Positions 25,758 through 34,410 are shown, counted from the stretch's first letter. The stretch is 64,000 bases of DNA from Pseudoneobacillus sp052180215 (GCF_052180215.1 NZ_CP197471.1:4302001-4366000), one strand, 5' to 3'. The notes: generated by a model not told the origin, from the letters alone. Translations and numbers: made by a program.

Positions 25758-26431
25758 TTCACATACAAAATCTTACTCAAGTCTTTGGAAAAAAAGTGGT
25801 CTTAGATGATGTCCAGTTAGAGATCGGCACCAATGAGGTTTGTGCCCTAGTCGGTCGAAATGGTGCCGGGAAATCGACTCTTTTAAATAGTTTACTTGGG
25901 TTAATCCCTGCTAAATCTGGAACGATTACCATCCACGGCGTGAAACAAAAAAGTGGAAAAGAAATCTGGAAAAGTGGGATTGCCTACCTGCCGGAAAAGT
26001 TCACTCTTTACCCAACTCTGACCGGCTATGAAAATATCGCTTTTTTTGCCAAAGCGACCACAAAACAACTTGATGAAGCAAAAATAGAAGGAGTGTTGAA
26101 ATCCGTTCGCCTATGGGAGGATCGTGATCTTCCGATTAAAAAGTATTCCAAAGGGATGCTGCAACGTTTAGGTCTAGCGATCACTCTCTATCAAGATGCC
26201 AAAATCTTAATTTTAGACGAACCAACCAGTGGCATTGACCCAATTGGCCGTATTGAAATACTTGAAGTATTAAAAACCTTAAAAAATAAAACGATCCTGC
26301 TATCGTCCCACCATTTGGATGAAATTAAGCAGGTCTGCACGCATGTTGCCTTTTTAGAGAATGGAAAAATAGAAAAATATACCGTTGGGCAATTTTTAAA
26401 AATTCAACGACTTGGAGAGATGGAAGCATGA
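25754..26431 (+). CDS. nosF: ABC transporter ATP-binding protein NosF
   Basis: A 225-residue ATPase with Walker A GRNGAGKST, the signature YSKGMLQRL, Walker B ILILDEPTSGID and the switch histidine in LLSSHHLDE. It partners with NosY. Start overlaps the nosY stop as ATGA, and its own stop overlaps the next gene the same way, showing tight translational coupling. Confidence 0.92.
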   Translation: MIHIQNLTQVFGKKVVLDDVQLEIGTNEVCALVGRNGAGKSTLLNSLLGLIPAKSGTITIHGVKQKSGKEIWKSGIAYLPEKFTLYPTLTGYENIAFFAKATTKQLDEAKIEGVLKSVRLWEDRDLPIKKYSKGMLQRLGLAITLYQDAKILILDEPTSGIDPIGRIEILEVLKTLKNKTILLSSHHLDEIKQVCTHVAFLENGKIEKYTVGQFLKIQRLGEMEA

Positions 26432-27330
26432 AAAAATGGCTAATGTTCAGTATCATCGCCGTATTTGCCTTGTTAGCAGGCTGCAGCAACACTCAAAATA
26501 TCGATATAGAGGTAACGAAACCACTTACTTTTTCAAGCGAAAAAGAAATGCCGTTTGAAATTAACATTACCGAGGATGGAAAGGCTGTAAAAGGGCTCGA
26601 CATTAGCGCCTCCTTATCCATGGTTGATATGGACCACGGAACCTTTGATGTTCAGTTTGAAGAACAAAAAGCAGGAACATATGCAACTACAACTAAATTG
26701 TCGATGGCTGGAAACTGGGAAGCCGTTTTTACCGTTGAAAGAGACGGTAAAACGTTTGAAAAAGTGGTGCAATACAAAGTGGAAAAAAGTAAAGGGGTAG
26801 CGACAGTTAATGGAGAAGTGATCACATCCGAGGATATCGAGTTTTACAGTTTCATCAATAAGCTTCATATCGCCATCAGCCGCTCCCTTGACGAACAAAA
26901 GCTTAGCGGTAAAGAATTAGAAGAAGCTCAAGCTTACTGGGATACCCAAGAAAAAATGAACGAAAATCAAAACCAATTATTAACGCAAATAATCCGACTT
27001 CGCGCCATGGCCATATTAGGGGAAGAAAAAGGACATAAAGCAACTCCTGAAGAAGTCAAAACAGCTATTGAAACAGTCCGACAACAATATGCTGGACATG
27101 AAATTGCTGGTAAGATGATTAAAGAATTCGGTGAAGACAAGTTTTGGAGCATTGAAGAAAAACAATATCAGATGATTGTTCTCTCTCAAAAAGTCCAACA
27201 AGATCTCATCGCGAAGGTTAAAAAAGAAAATCCAAAGGTAAATGATCAAGAAATCAATTATTTAGCGCAAAAAGAATACGAGGATCTGCTAGTTTCACAG
27301 GTTAACTCGTTGAAAATTGAGATCTTTTAA
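26428..27330 (+). CDS. Lipoprotein with YtkA-like and SurA/foldase-like regions, last gene of the nos operon
   Basis: A 300-residue lipoprotein (lipobox LLAGC, Cys19). Residues 30-115 resemble the YtkA/FixH-type beta-sandwich (PFEINITEDGKAVKGLDIS, MVDMDHGTFD, GTYATTTKLSMAGNWEAVFTVE), and the Met/His pair in MDMDHG could bind copper. Residues 120-300 are helical and resemble the N-terminal part of SurA-type chaperones (ATVNGEVITSEDIEFY). It overlaps nosF by ATGA, so it belongs to the nos operon. No NosL-type lipoprotein is present, and this protein may replace it as a copper donor or NosZ chaperone. That role is inferred. Confidence 0.7.
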   Translation: MKKWLMFSIIAVFALLAGCSNTQNIDIEVTKPLTFSSEKEMPFEINITEDGKAVKGLDISASLSMVDMDHGTFDVQFEEQKAGTYATTTKLSMAGNWEAVFTVERDGKTFEKVVQYKVEKSKGVATVNGEVITSEDIEFYSFINKLHIAISRSLDEQKLSGKELEEAQAYWDTQEKMNENQNQLLTQIIRLRAMAILGEEKGHKATPEEVKTAIETVRQQYAGHEIAGKMIKEFGEDKFWSIEEKQYQMIVLSQKVQQDLIAKVKKENPKVNDQEINYLAQKEYEDLLVSQVNSLKIEIF

Positions 27331-27353
27331 AGTGTAAATTGGTGGGTGCTACT

Positions 27354-27457
27354 TTTATCTGACTGTTTTTGCGATATATCTGACTGTTTCACGGTTTTAT
27401 CTGACCGTTTTCACAATATATCTGACTAAAACTCGATTATTACTAACTTTGTCACAC
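27354..27457 (+). repeat. 21-bp-spaced five-module array (TCTGAC subfamily), locus F
   Basis: Cores at 27358, 27379, 27400, 27421 and 27442, exactly 21 bp apart. Modules 1-4 contain TATCTGAC. Module 5 is ACTAACTTTGTCACAC. It lies just after the nos operon and before a shared terminator. Confidence 0.85.
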
Positions 27458-27478
27458 ATTTTCAAAAATTTACCACAT

Positions 27479-27516
27479 TTAAAAAGGCTTGGGTCCACAA
27501 AACCCAAGCCTTTTTA
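27479..27516. terminator. Bidirectional terminator between nos operon and sugar dehydrogenase
   Basis: AAAAAGGCTTGGGT pairs perfectly with ACCCAAGCCTTTTT between convergent genes. Confidence 0.92.
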
Positions 27517-28587
27517 CTGCAACTCACTTAACCGTATCTGATACAGCTTATCGTCACCTTGTAAAGGTCTGCCTCGCCCATCCGTATTATTACTCACAAA
27601 ATAAAGAAACTCTCCATCGATCATGACATCACGAATTCGGCCAAGTCCGGTAATTAAGGCACGAGTCGTTTTCGTAGCTATATCAACCTCTTGAAGCGCT
27701 TGCCCTCTTAAAGTAGCTACATACAATTTTCCATCGTGATAAGCAATGCCCGATGGTGCCCAGGTCACTTCTCCTGTTTGAAAAATCGGTGTGACGAGCC
27801 CCTGCTCTTTTTCATATCCTTGAATAATCGGCCAGCCGTAATTCGCCCCAGCCTGTATCTGATTAATTTCATCGTGTGCCGATTGCCCGTGCTCACTTTC
27901 GTATAAAGTCGTCCCCGCTTCATCCCATGCCAGTCCTTGTGGATTGCGATGCCCAAAACTATAGACATAGGAATTCGCAAAAGGATTATCCCTTGGAATC
28001 GAACCGTCCAGATTCATTCGTAAAATTTTTCCGGCGAGTGTATTCAAATTCTGAGCGTTTTCAGGGTTTGTGGCATCCCCTGCTGTGATATAAAGCTTTC
28101 CATCTGGACCAATCTTCAATCGTCCGCCGTGATGGTATGCTCCACTCGGAATTCCATCTAAAAGAATTTGAGTTTCATTCCAAACGTTACCCGCTAGCGT
28201 TAGGAGAACCACTCGATTCAATGGCCCGCCATTTCCTTCATACGTGTAATAAGCATAGGCTTGCTTATTTTCCTTGAAATTTGGATGCAGCACAAAGCCT
28301 AGTAAACCCGCTTCAGCCACCTTTGACAATGATCTGCTTACATTCACCTTTTGCCTTGTTAGCTGACCGTTTTCTAATTTTACAATCGAACCTGGACGTT
28401 CACTTATATAAAAAGTGGAACCTATTTTTTGAATGGACCATGGGGTTTGAAGATTTTCAGCTAAAATAGTTGGTGCTGCTTGAGTTAATGCGACATCCAT
28501 GTCCTCATCCAAATGAGGTTGCGGATGATTGGAACAAGCCACTAACATAAACAACATCACTATGTAGAAAACAACAAACCTTGCCAT
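27514..28587 (-). CDS. PQQ-dependent sugar dehydrogenase-like lipoprotein (glucose/sorbosone dehydrogenase family)
   Basis: A 357-residue secreted lipoprotein (lipobox LVAC, Cys18) with the six-bladed beta-propeller of soluble aldose dehydrogenases. Motifs include GFVLHPNFKENKQAYAYY, GGRLKIGPDGKLYITAGDA, GHRNPQGLAWD and EHGQSAHDEINQIQAGANYGWP. Family members oxidise sugars with PQQ, but many Bacillus relatives have no known substrate and no PQQ genes are seen here. It starts 12 bases after the HAD gene on the same strand, so they may be co-transcribed. Confidence 0.85.
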   Translation of the reverse strand: MARFVVFYIVMLFMLVACSNHPQPHLDEDMDVALTQAAPTILAENLQTPWSIQKIGSTFYISERPGSIVKLENGQLTRQKVNVSRSLSKVAEAGLLGFVLHPNFKENKQAYAYYTYEGNGGPLNRVVLLTLAGNVWNETQILLDGIPSGAYHHGGRLKIGPDGKLYITAGDATNPENAQNLNTLAGKILRMNLDGSIPRDNPFANSYVYSFGHRNPQGLAWDEAGTTLYESEHGQSAHDEINQIQAGANYGWPIIQGYEKEQGLVTPIFQTGEVTWAPSGIAYHDGKLYVATLRGQALQEVDIATKTTRALITGLGRIRDVMIDGEFLYFVSNNTDGRGRPLQGDDKLYQIRLSELQ

Positions 28588-28599
28588 CGGCCACTCTCC

Positions 28600-29463
28600 T
28601 TATTCAACTTCCATTGCTTCCATAATTGCCTTTCCAACGCCGCTTTCTTCATTCGTTGCGGCAACAAAATCACACATCGCCTTGATTTCATCAACCGCAT
28701 TTCCCATTGCCACCGAACGGCCTACCCGTTGGAACATGGAAACATCATTAAAGTTATCACCGATGGCCATCGTTTCCTCCAGTGATATCCCTCTTTTTTC
28801 TACAAATTGCTCTAAGGCTACTCCTTTTTGAGCTTGGCTGCTATTAATTTCAAGATTGCCTTTTGCGGAAGAACTAATCGCAATCTGCGGGAATTCAGCC
28901 AACGTCTTACTCGCAGCATCTAATCTATCCATATCAAAGGAAAAAGCAAGCAGCTTTAAGATTTTATGTTCTTCTCCTTGAAAAAGTTCATCATAATTGT
29001 CAACGACATGAATATGACCCTCTTCAAAACGATCCTTTGCCGCTTTACTTACAAATTCTCGGTCCGAATCGGGATTGATGCTTAAAAAGATATCGACAAT
29101 CAGAGCAAGGCCCTTCTCACGATCATTTGTATACGTTCCATGATTGGTATAAACCTCAAAATAAACATCAAGCTCATTGAGTAATTTCGCAATATCAATG
29201 GCTTCGGTTTTACTAATCGGATTTTCTCCAATAATTTCGCCATCTTTTGTCCGAATTTCAGCCCCGTTTGCAAGAATCATCGGGCATTCTAGCCCCGCAT
29301 CCGCTAACACAAATGCTGCTTCCTGATAGGACCTTCCTGTCGCCACGACCACTTCTATCCCTTTTGCTTGTGCGGCTAGGATCGCTTTTTTATTTTCCTC
29401 ACTAATAATATGAGCACTCGATACAAGTGTCCCATCCATATCTGTTGCTATACATTTAATCAT
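28600..29463 (-). CDS. Cof-type HAD-IIB family phosphatase
   Basis: A 287-residue cytosolic HAD hydrolase. The nucleophile motif is DMDGTLVSS (Asp8, Asp10). ATGRS is motif II. KGNLEIN with the following lysine is the region of motif III, and GDNFNDVSMF is motif IV. The large cap of the IIB (Cof) type sits between. Such enzymes remove phosphate from sugar phosphates or vitamin precursors; substrate unknown. ATG start with AAGGTG. Confidence 0.88.
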   Translation of the reverse strand: MIKCIATDMDGTLVSSAHIISEENKKAILAAQAKGIEVVVATGRSYQEAAFVLADAGLECPMILANGAEIRTKDGEIIGENPISKTEAIDIAKLLNELDVYFEVYTNHGTYTNDREKGLALIVDIFLSINPDSDREFVSKAAKDRFEEGHIHVVDNYDELFQGEEHKILKLLAFSFDMDRLDAASKTLAEFPQIAISSSAKGNLEINSSQAQKGVALEQFVEKRGISLEETMAIGDNFNDVSMFQRVGRSVAMGNAVDEIKAMCDFVAATNEESGVGKAIMEAMEVE

Positions 29464-29623
29464 GCTGTCACCTTCTCTTAGAACCTAAAGTGTTCTATTC
29501 ATTTTTCGTCCAATTCTTTTAAAAATATACGCTAAAAAGAGAACTATAACCTTAACACAATTTACACATTTTCCCCGTTAAATTCAAGTATGATGTCATT
29601 TTTTGAATTTCCAAATTAATGCT

Positions 29624-29656
29624 TAAAAGGGATGAGCAGCCTCATCCCTTTTTTAA
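29624..29656. terminator. Terminator downstream of the GNAT gene
   Basis: AAAGGGATGAG pairs with CTCATCCCTTT across CAGC. T tails are present on both strands. Confidence 0.8.
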
Positions 29657-29672
29657 TGGTCAAGTCATATTT

Positions 29673-30173
29673 CTAAACAGAAGCTTGAGTTTTCTTCATT
29701 TCAAACGTTTGACTAATCACTTCGATGTCATCTTCCATATGTAGTTCTTCTTCAAACTCGATGTTAAATTGTTTATAAATTTTCTTCCAAAAGAAAACAG
29801 CCTTTTTATTATTGACCATCTGCTCAATAAAATAGACTCCCTGCTTTTCTTCAAATAATTGCTCTAATACTTTCTCACCATAACCTTTTCCGCGGTAGCG
29901 ACTATAAATGAAAAAGTCATTGATACAATAATCAACTTGTTTCATCAAAGGTTTCTCTAATAATAGAAAAAAGCCAATTAATTCTGCTCCATCCTTTATG
30001 AGATAAGGACTTATCCCTTCTTTTTCCCAAAATAGATGAAAGGAATCAAATTCAAAAGCGCCTTCTTCATTTGTCGTTAATGTCGGATTATAAGCTGATA
30101 AATCATGAAGATAAAAAGAATATAAGGTTTTTAACAGAGCTTTGTCCTCTATCGTTGCTTTCATTAGTTCCAT
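29673..30173 (-). CDS. GNAT family N-acetyltransferase
   Basis: A 166-residue protein with a GNAT fold. The acetyl-CoA loop is seen as RYRGKGYGEKVLEQLF (R/Q-x-x-G-x-G/A), and the C-terminal half has MVNNKKAVFFWKKIY. Substrate unknown. The frame opens at a GTG at 30191, but this overlaps the ribosome site AAGGAG, which is spaced 9 bases from the ATG at 30173. Confidence 0.8.
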   Translation of the reverse strand: MELMKATIEDKALLKTLYSFYLHDLSAYNPTLTTNEEGAFEFDSFHLFWEKEGISPYLIKDGAELIGFFLLLEKPLMKQVDYCINDFFIYSRYRGKGYGEKVLEQLFEEKQGVYFIEQMVNNKKAVFFWKKIYKQFNIEFEEELHMEDDIEVISQTFEMKKTQASV

Positions 30174-30299
30174 CTGTCTGTTCTCCTTCACTTTGTCATA
30201 AATTGTAATTCTCTTTCTTTTGGAAAACTCCTCTTTTTACATACAAACTAGGCAATTTAGACAAAATAGAGGTGAACATGAATAAAGGGGGCGAAAAAC

Positions 30300-30434
30300 A
30301 TGACAAAGAAGTTTAATAAAGGGAGCAAAAATCAAAACTCTCCTAAAAACCACGGAACTGGTTTTGTAAGCGGTGATAATAGTAAAGGTAACAGACACAA
30401 CAAAGATCAAAATGATAAAACAGATGTAGACTAA
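30300..30434 (+). CDS. Small hydrophilic 44-residue protein, possibly spore-associated
   Basis: A short frame starting ATG ACA AAG and encoding a Lys/Asn/Gly-rich peptide (MTKKFNKGSKNQNSPKNHG at the start, NDKTDVD at the end). AAGGGGGCG is a fair ribosome site, and a clean terminator follows at 30440. The composition resembles minor small acid-soluble spore proteins, but I do not recognise the family. Another ATG at 30278 opens an overlapping 12-codon frame. Confidence 0.55.
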   Translation: MTKKFNKGSKNQNSPKNHGTGFVSGDNSKGNRHNKDQNDKTDVD

Positions 30435-30439
30435 TATTG

Positions 30440-30474
30440 AAAAAGTCGGCTCTTAAAAAAAGCCGACTTTTTCT
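30440..30474 (+). terminator. Terminator of the 44-residue gene
   Basis: AAAAAGTCGGCT pairs with AGCCGACTTTTT across a 9-base loop. Confidence 0.85.
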
Positions 30475-30491
30475 ATTTTATAGATAAGCCA

Positions 30492-30598
30492 ATTGTGACA
30501 AAGTCGGAAACATTTGTGAACTAGACGGATATCTCCTCAAAAAAGTCGGATAACTCGTCTCCAAAGTCGGATAACTAACCGAAAAAAACGGATAACGC
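30492..30598 (-). repeat. 21-bp-spaced five-module array (TCCGAC subfamily), locus D, inverted
   Basis: On the minus strand the TCCG cores begin at 30592, 30571, 30550, 30529 and 30508, exactly 21 bp apart. Module order is TTATCCGTTT, TTATCCGACTTT, TTATCCGACTTT, ATATCCGTCTAG, TTTCCGACTTTGTCACAA. It lies between two convergent small genes. Confidence 0.85.
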
Positions 30599-30604
30599 TA
30601 TATT

Positions 30605-30817
30605 TTATTGATCATCACTATTAATTCTTAAGGACGGAACCCCACTGTACACATATGTCGGGTTTCTTTCTGAGTGATCGTCTCTGTAAAACGCATTCTG
30701 CAGCTCTAGATTTGTATCTGAAATACTCATTTTGGAGCTTGGTTCATGAATTTCCTTTACTTCAAAAAATTTATTCATTTCCATGTTTGCATCTGTCGTA
30801 CTCATTTTTTTATCCAA
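30605..30817 (-). CDS. Small conserved-looking protein of unknown function (70 residues)
   Basis: Begins MDKKMSTTDANMEMNKFF at a TTG with AGGAG 8 bases upstream. A GTG at 30826 is possible but overlaps the ribosome site. The sequence contains two similar segments, MSTTDANMEMNKFFE and MSISDTNLELQNAFY, indicating an internal duplication. I do not recognise the family. It lies 32 bases downstream of another small gene on the same strand. Confidence 0.5.
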   Translation of the reverse strand: MDKKMSTTDANMEMNKFFEVKEIHEPSSKMSISDTNLELQNAFYRDDHSERNPTYVYSGVPSLRINSDDQ

Positions 30818-30849
30818 AAAAATCACTCCTGTATGAAAAAGACTTTACC

Positions 30850-30981
30850 CTATTTTTTATTTTGAAACTTCAATCTTGCCTCTGCTTCACTCATATTGGG
30901 GTTCGTTCTACCCTTACTATTCGCTAATGCCTTTTTTAACTCCTGACTTGTTTCCCCTGGGGTATTATATTTCTTATCCAT
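30850..30981 (-). CDS. Small charged protein of unknown function (43 residues)
   Basis: A short frame starting MDKKYNTPGETSQELKKALA and ending RLKFQNKK, preceded by an excellent ribosome site (AAGGAGG, spacing 7), which is the main reason to believe it. The small size, lysine/asparagine content and position in a cluster of tiny genes would fit a spore protein, but I cannot name a family. Confidence 0.6.
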   Translation of the reverse strand: MDKKYNTPGETSQELKKALANSKGRTNPNMSEAEARLKFQNKK

Positions 30982-31135
30982 TTTTCTACCTCCTTTTCCT
31001 TAGTATGATTCGTCCTCTAGCCCTTATTCGAAAGATGGACAATCCGATAATATTTTCAGAAAAGAAGGAATATATTGAATAATGTAGAATACTAAAATTG
31101 GGTGGATTTACCAATAAACAAAGGGGGCTAATGGA

Positions 31136-32455
31136 TTGAAAGCAGTCGTATCTTTCTTTAATCGGGTCATGCAACGCTATCTGCCAGACCCATTCTTATT
31201 TGTTATTATTTTAACATTTGTTGTATTTGGATTAGGGCTTATTTTTACCGATAATGGACCTTATCAAATGGTTCAGCATTGGGGAACTGGTTTTTGGGGA
31301 CTTTTAACGTTTTCGATGCAAATGGTGCTTGTTTTGGTGACAGGACATGTTTTAGCTAGCAGTGCCATTTTTAAAAAGGGATTAGGGGCACTCGCTAGTC
31401 TTTCAAAAACGCCAGGGCAAGCGATCATTTACGTAACGGTCGTATCTGTTATTGCTAGCTGGATTAACTGGGGATTCGGTCTTGTGATCGGGGCACTTTT
31501 TGCAAAAGAACTAGCTAAAAAAGTGCAAAATGTCGATTACAGACTGTTAATCGCGAGCGCTTACAGCGGATTCATTGTGTGGCATGGAGGAATTTCTGGA
31601 TCTGTTCCATTAACCATTGCAACAAAGGGTCATTTTTCGGAAGCGATGATTGGCATTATTCCAACAAATGAAACGATATTCGCCACCTTTAATGTGGTAA
31701 TTGTTATTGCTCTACTTATCGTCTTACCGGTTATTAACCGTCTTATGATGCCTACTAAAGACCAAACCGTTACAGTAGATCCAGCGTTACTTGAGGAAAA
31801 TAACTTCCAAGCCGCTGCATTAGAAGGAAAAATGACTCCAGCTGAACGTCTGGAGAACAGCAAAATTGTCTCTTTCCTTATCGGTATTTTCGGTCTTGTC
31901 TTTTTATTTTATTATTTTGCTACCAACGGGTTTAAATTGAACTTAGATATCGTTAACTTCCTATTTTTATTCTTAGGAATTCTCTTCCACGGTACACCGA
32001 AAAACTTCCTTGATGCCGTATTAAATGCGGTTAAAGGAGCAAGTGGCATTATTATTCAATTCCCATTCTATGCAGGGATTATGGGAATGATGGTCACTTC
32101 AGGCTTAGCTGCTGTGATGTCTGAAGCGTTCGTATCAATCTCAAATGAGTTTACTTTCCCATTATTTACATTCCTAAGTGCGGGGCTTGTGAATATCTTT
32201 GTTCCATCTGGTGGCGGTCAGTGGGCCGTTCAAGCTCCTGTCATGCTAGAAGCCGCACAAGCCTTAAATGTCTCGATTCCAAAGACCGCTATGGCTGTCG
32301 CTTGGGGTGACGCTTGGACGAACTTAATTCAGCCGTTCTGGGCCCTTCCAGCATTAGCTATCGCAGGCTTAAAGGCAAAAGATATTATGGGCTACTGCGT
32401 TTTAGTTTTATTCGTAAGTGGAGTGGTCATTTCACTAGGGTTGTTATTCTTTTAA
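31136..32455 (+). CDS. atoE: Short-chain fatty acid transporter AtoE
   Basis: A 439-residue polytopic membrane protein. The start FFNRVMQRYLPDPFLFVIIL, the segment INWGFGLVIGALFAKELAKK and the C-terminal VPSGGGQWAVQAPVMLEAA fit the AtoE/short-chain fatty acid carrier family, which imports acetoacetate or butyrate-type acids. The start codon is TTG with AAGGGGG upstream. No fatty-acid degradation genes adjoin it, so it stands alone. Confidence 0.85.
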   Translation: MKAVVSFFNRVMQRYLPDPFLFVIILTFVVFGLGLIFTDNGPYQMVQHWGTGFWGLLTFSMQMVLVLVTGHVLASSAIFKKGLGALASLSKTPGQAIIYVTVVSVIASWINWGFGLVIGALFAKELAKKVQNVDYRLLIASAYSGFIVWHGGISGSVPLTIATKGHFSEAMIGIIPTNETIFATFNVVIVIALLIVLPVINRLMMPTKDQTVTVDPALLEENNFQAAALEGKMTPAERLENSKIVSFLIGIFGLVFLFYYFATNGFKLNLDIVNFLFLFLGILFHGTPKNFLDAVLNAVKGASGIIIQFPFYAGIMGMMVTSGLAAVMSEAFVSISNEFTFPLFTFLSAGLVNIFVPSGGGQWAVQAPVMLEAAQALNVSIPKTAMAVAWGDAWTNLIQPFWALPALAIAGLKAKDIMGYCVLVLFVSGVVISLGLLFF

Positions 32456-32461
32456 AAATAA

Positions 32462-32502
32462 GAAAGGGTTTCCGCGTCACATACAGCGGAAACCCTTTTT
32501 TT
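32462..32502. terminator. Bidirectional terminator between atoE and the ABC genes
   Basis: AAAGGGTTTCCGC pairs with GCGGAAACCCTTT across about 10 bases, with a T run. Confidence 0.9.
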
Positions 32503-33502
32503 ATACCGTCACCGTCTCTTGTTCAAAGCCTTCCTGGTAAATTCGGCTAATAATCGATTCAATTTCTGGCTCTTCTACCGTTAAATCTTTAATATTGTGT
32601 TGCTGGGTTATTCGCCCAATCAACTCCGAAGCAGAAATCTCATCACGATTAAAACGCAGCCAAATTCGGTTGCTTTCCTGCTTAAACACTTCTGCCCCTG
32701 CAATATCGAACTTTGCCTCGCTGTTTTCTACGTCAACAACCAGTGTTCTAATTTTTCCAAATCGTTCTTTAACCGCCATGATATCGCCGTCATACACCTT
32801 TTGACCATGATCGATCAGGACCATTCGGTTACAAAGCTTCTCAATGTCTTCCATATCATGCGTGGTTAAAATAACCGTTACCTTGCGATCGCGGTTAATT
32901 TCTTGTATAAAGGTACGCATCTTTTCCTTGGCAACTACATCGAGACCTATGGTTGGTTCATCCAAAAATAAAATTGGCGGATCATGAAGCAATGAAGCCG
33001 CAATATCTGCTCTCATCCGTTGTCCCAATGAAAGCTGGCGGACAGGTGTATTTAAAAATTCATCTAGTCCTAATATCTCTTGGAATATATCCATATTTTG
33101 TATGTAGCGTTCGTTACTAACCTTATAAATTTCTTTTAATAACTCAAAGGATTCAATCGTCGGCAAGTCCCACCAAAGCTGTGTTCGTTGTCCAAAAACC
33201 ACTCCAATATTTTGCGCGTTCTTCTGACGTTCCTCATAAGGAACAATTCCATTAACCTTAATTGTTCCACTTGACGGTACTAGTATTCCTGTTAGCATTT
33301 TAATCGTCGTTGATTTTCCAGCCCCATTTGGTCCGATATAACCAACCATTTCCCCTTGTTCAATCGAAAAACTAATATCCTTTACCGCCTCTTTTTTAAT
33401 AAACTCTCGCTTAAACAAACTTCTCATACTGTCTAAGAAGCCAGTCTCACGTTTTGCCACCATAAAATCCTTATTTAAATGCTCTACCTCGATGATTGGC
33501 AT
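32501..33502 (-). CDS. ABC-2 type exporter ATP-binding protein (COG4586-like)
   Basis: A 333-residue ATPase with Walker A GPNGAGKST, signature LSLGQRMR, Walker B ILFLDEPTIGLD and the switch in LTTHDMED, plus a C-terminal extension of about 80 residues. The N-terminal insert FMVAKRETGFLDSMRSLFKREF is typical of the COG4586 group, whose cargo is unknown. The frame extends to 33532; the ATG at 33502 has GAGGGGG. It is the last gene of a three-gene transporter set. Confidence 0.85.
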   Translation of the reverse strand: MPIIEVEHLNKDFMVAKRETGFLDSMRSLFKREFIKKEAVKDISFSIEQGEMVGYIGPNGAGKSTTIKMLTGILVPSSGTIKVNGIVPYEERQKNAQNIGVVFGQRTQLWWDLPTIESFELLKEIYKVSNERYIQNMDIFQEILGLDEFLNTPVRQLSLGQRMRADIAASLLHDPPILFLDEPTIGLDVVAKEKMRTFIQEINRDRKVTVILTTHDMEDIEKLCNRMVLIDHGQKVYDGDIMAVKERFGKIRTLVVDVENSEAKFDIAGAEVFKQESNRIWLRFNRDEISASELIGRITQQHNIKDLTVEEPEIESIISRIYQEGFEQETVTV

Positions 33503-33520
33503 TCTACTTCCCCCTCTATA

Positions 33521-33583
33521 GGTGACAGGCACTACCCGAAATTTGTCGAAAAACTCAACGAAAATGACGTGATGCCTGTCACC
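33521..33583. repeat. Inverted repeat GGTGACAGGC between ABC permease and ATPase genes
   Basis: GGTGACAGGCAC at 33521 and GTGATGCCTGTCACC ending at 33583 are complementary over 10 bases at the ends. This GTGACAGGC-type hairpin recalls small repeats seen between Bacillus genes. Confidence 0.6.
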
Positions 33584-33598
33584 CTTTCTTTCTCTTTT

Positions 33599-34408
33599 CT
33601 ACGACCCCGTACTCTTATATCTACTTAATCCCGCCATCCAAAACCAATAGGCTAATAAAAAGAAGACTAATCCTACTAATGGTGAAAGGTAGCCGATATA
33701 ATCAGGAAAGTATGGCGTTTCTTTTTCTAATAGAACGGTTGATGGAAAATAATTAACGAACCCAAATGGAATAATAAACGCGGTAATCATTTGGACAACC
33801 TTAGGGTAAATCACTAATGGATAATTGGTTAAATTACGTGCTGGATACATGGCCACCCAGTAAAACTGCTCGGATTTGGTCGTCCAAAAGGCAAGTGCCG
33901 AAATGATAACAAGCATACCACCTTGAATTAAAACTCCGCCGATAATGGTAGCAATTAAAAACAATACCTTAGCTGCGGTCCACTGAATATCAATGACAGA
34001 GCTCACCCAAAGAAACACAACCACTGAGAATACAAACTGGCCAACAGCACCGATATCAAATTTCATCGACATGAAATGAAAAAAGGGATGAATGGGACGA
34101 ACAAGAAAACGGTCAAACGTCCCATTTACAATATACGTATCTAAACTCTTAAAATGAAAAAATAGCATCACACAGAAACCCCATGATACGACAGCCAATG
34201 CCAGTAAAAACAACATTTCATAAAAGGTCCAATCCCCTAGGGCATCAAAGCGATAGAGCATCACCCACATCGTGGCCGCCATCCCGGCATAAGCGGTGAG
34301 TAAACCTATGATTCTCATAACGAATGCAAAGCGATATTGAAGCTGAGCCCGTACACCGGCAGCTACCAGCTTAAAATATAATGGTAAATAACTTATTGCG
34401 GTCCTCAA
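33599..34408 (-). CDS. ABC-2 family permease (COG3694-like)
   Basis: A 269-residue membrane protein with six hydrophobic segments and the mid-protein motif GTFDRFLVRPIHPFFHFM, which is characteristic of the COG3694/COG4587 permease pair. TTG start with GGGGGG upstream, two bases after its partner gene. Together with the neighbours it forms an exporter of unknown substrate. Confidence 0.82.
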   Translation of the reverse strand: MRTAISYLPLYFKLVAAGVRAQLQYRFAFVMRIIGLLTAYAGMAATMWVMLYRFDALGDWTFYEMLFLLALAVVSWGFCVMLFFHFKSLDTYIVNGTFDRFLVRPIHPFFHFMSMKFDIGAVGQFVFSVVVFLWVSSVIDIQWTAAKVLFLIATIIGGVLIQGGMLVIISALAFWTTKSEQFYWVAMYPARNLTNYPLVIYPKVVQMITAFIIPFGFVNYFPSTVLLEKETPYFPDYIGYLSPLVGLVFFLLAYWFWMAGLSRYKSTGS

Positions 34409-34410
34409 GC

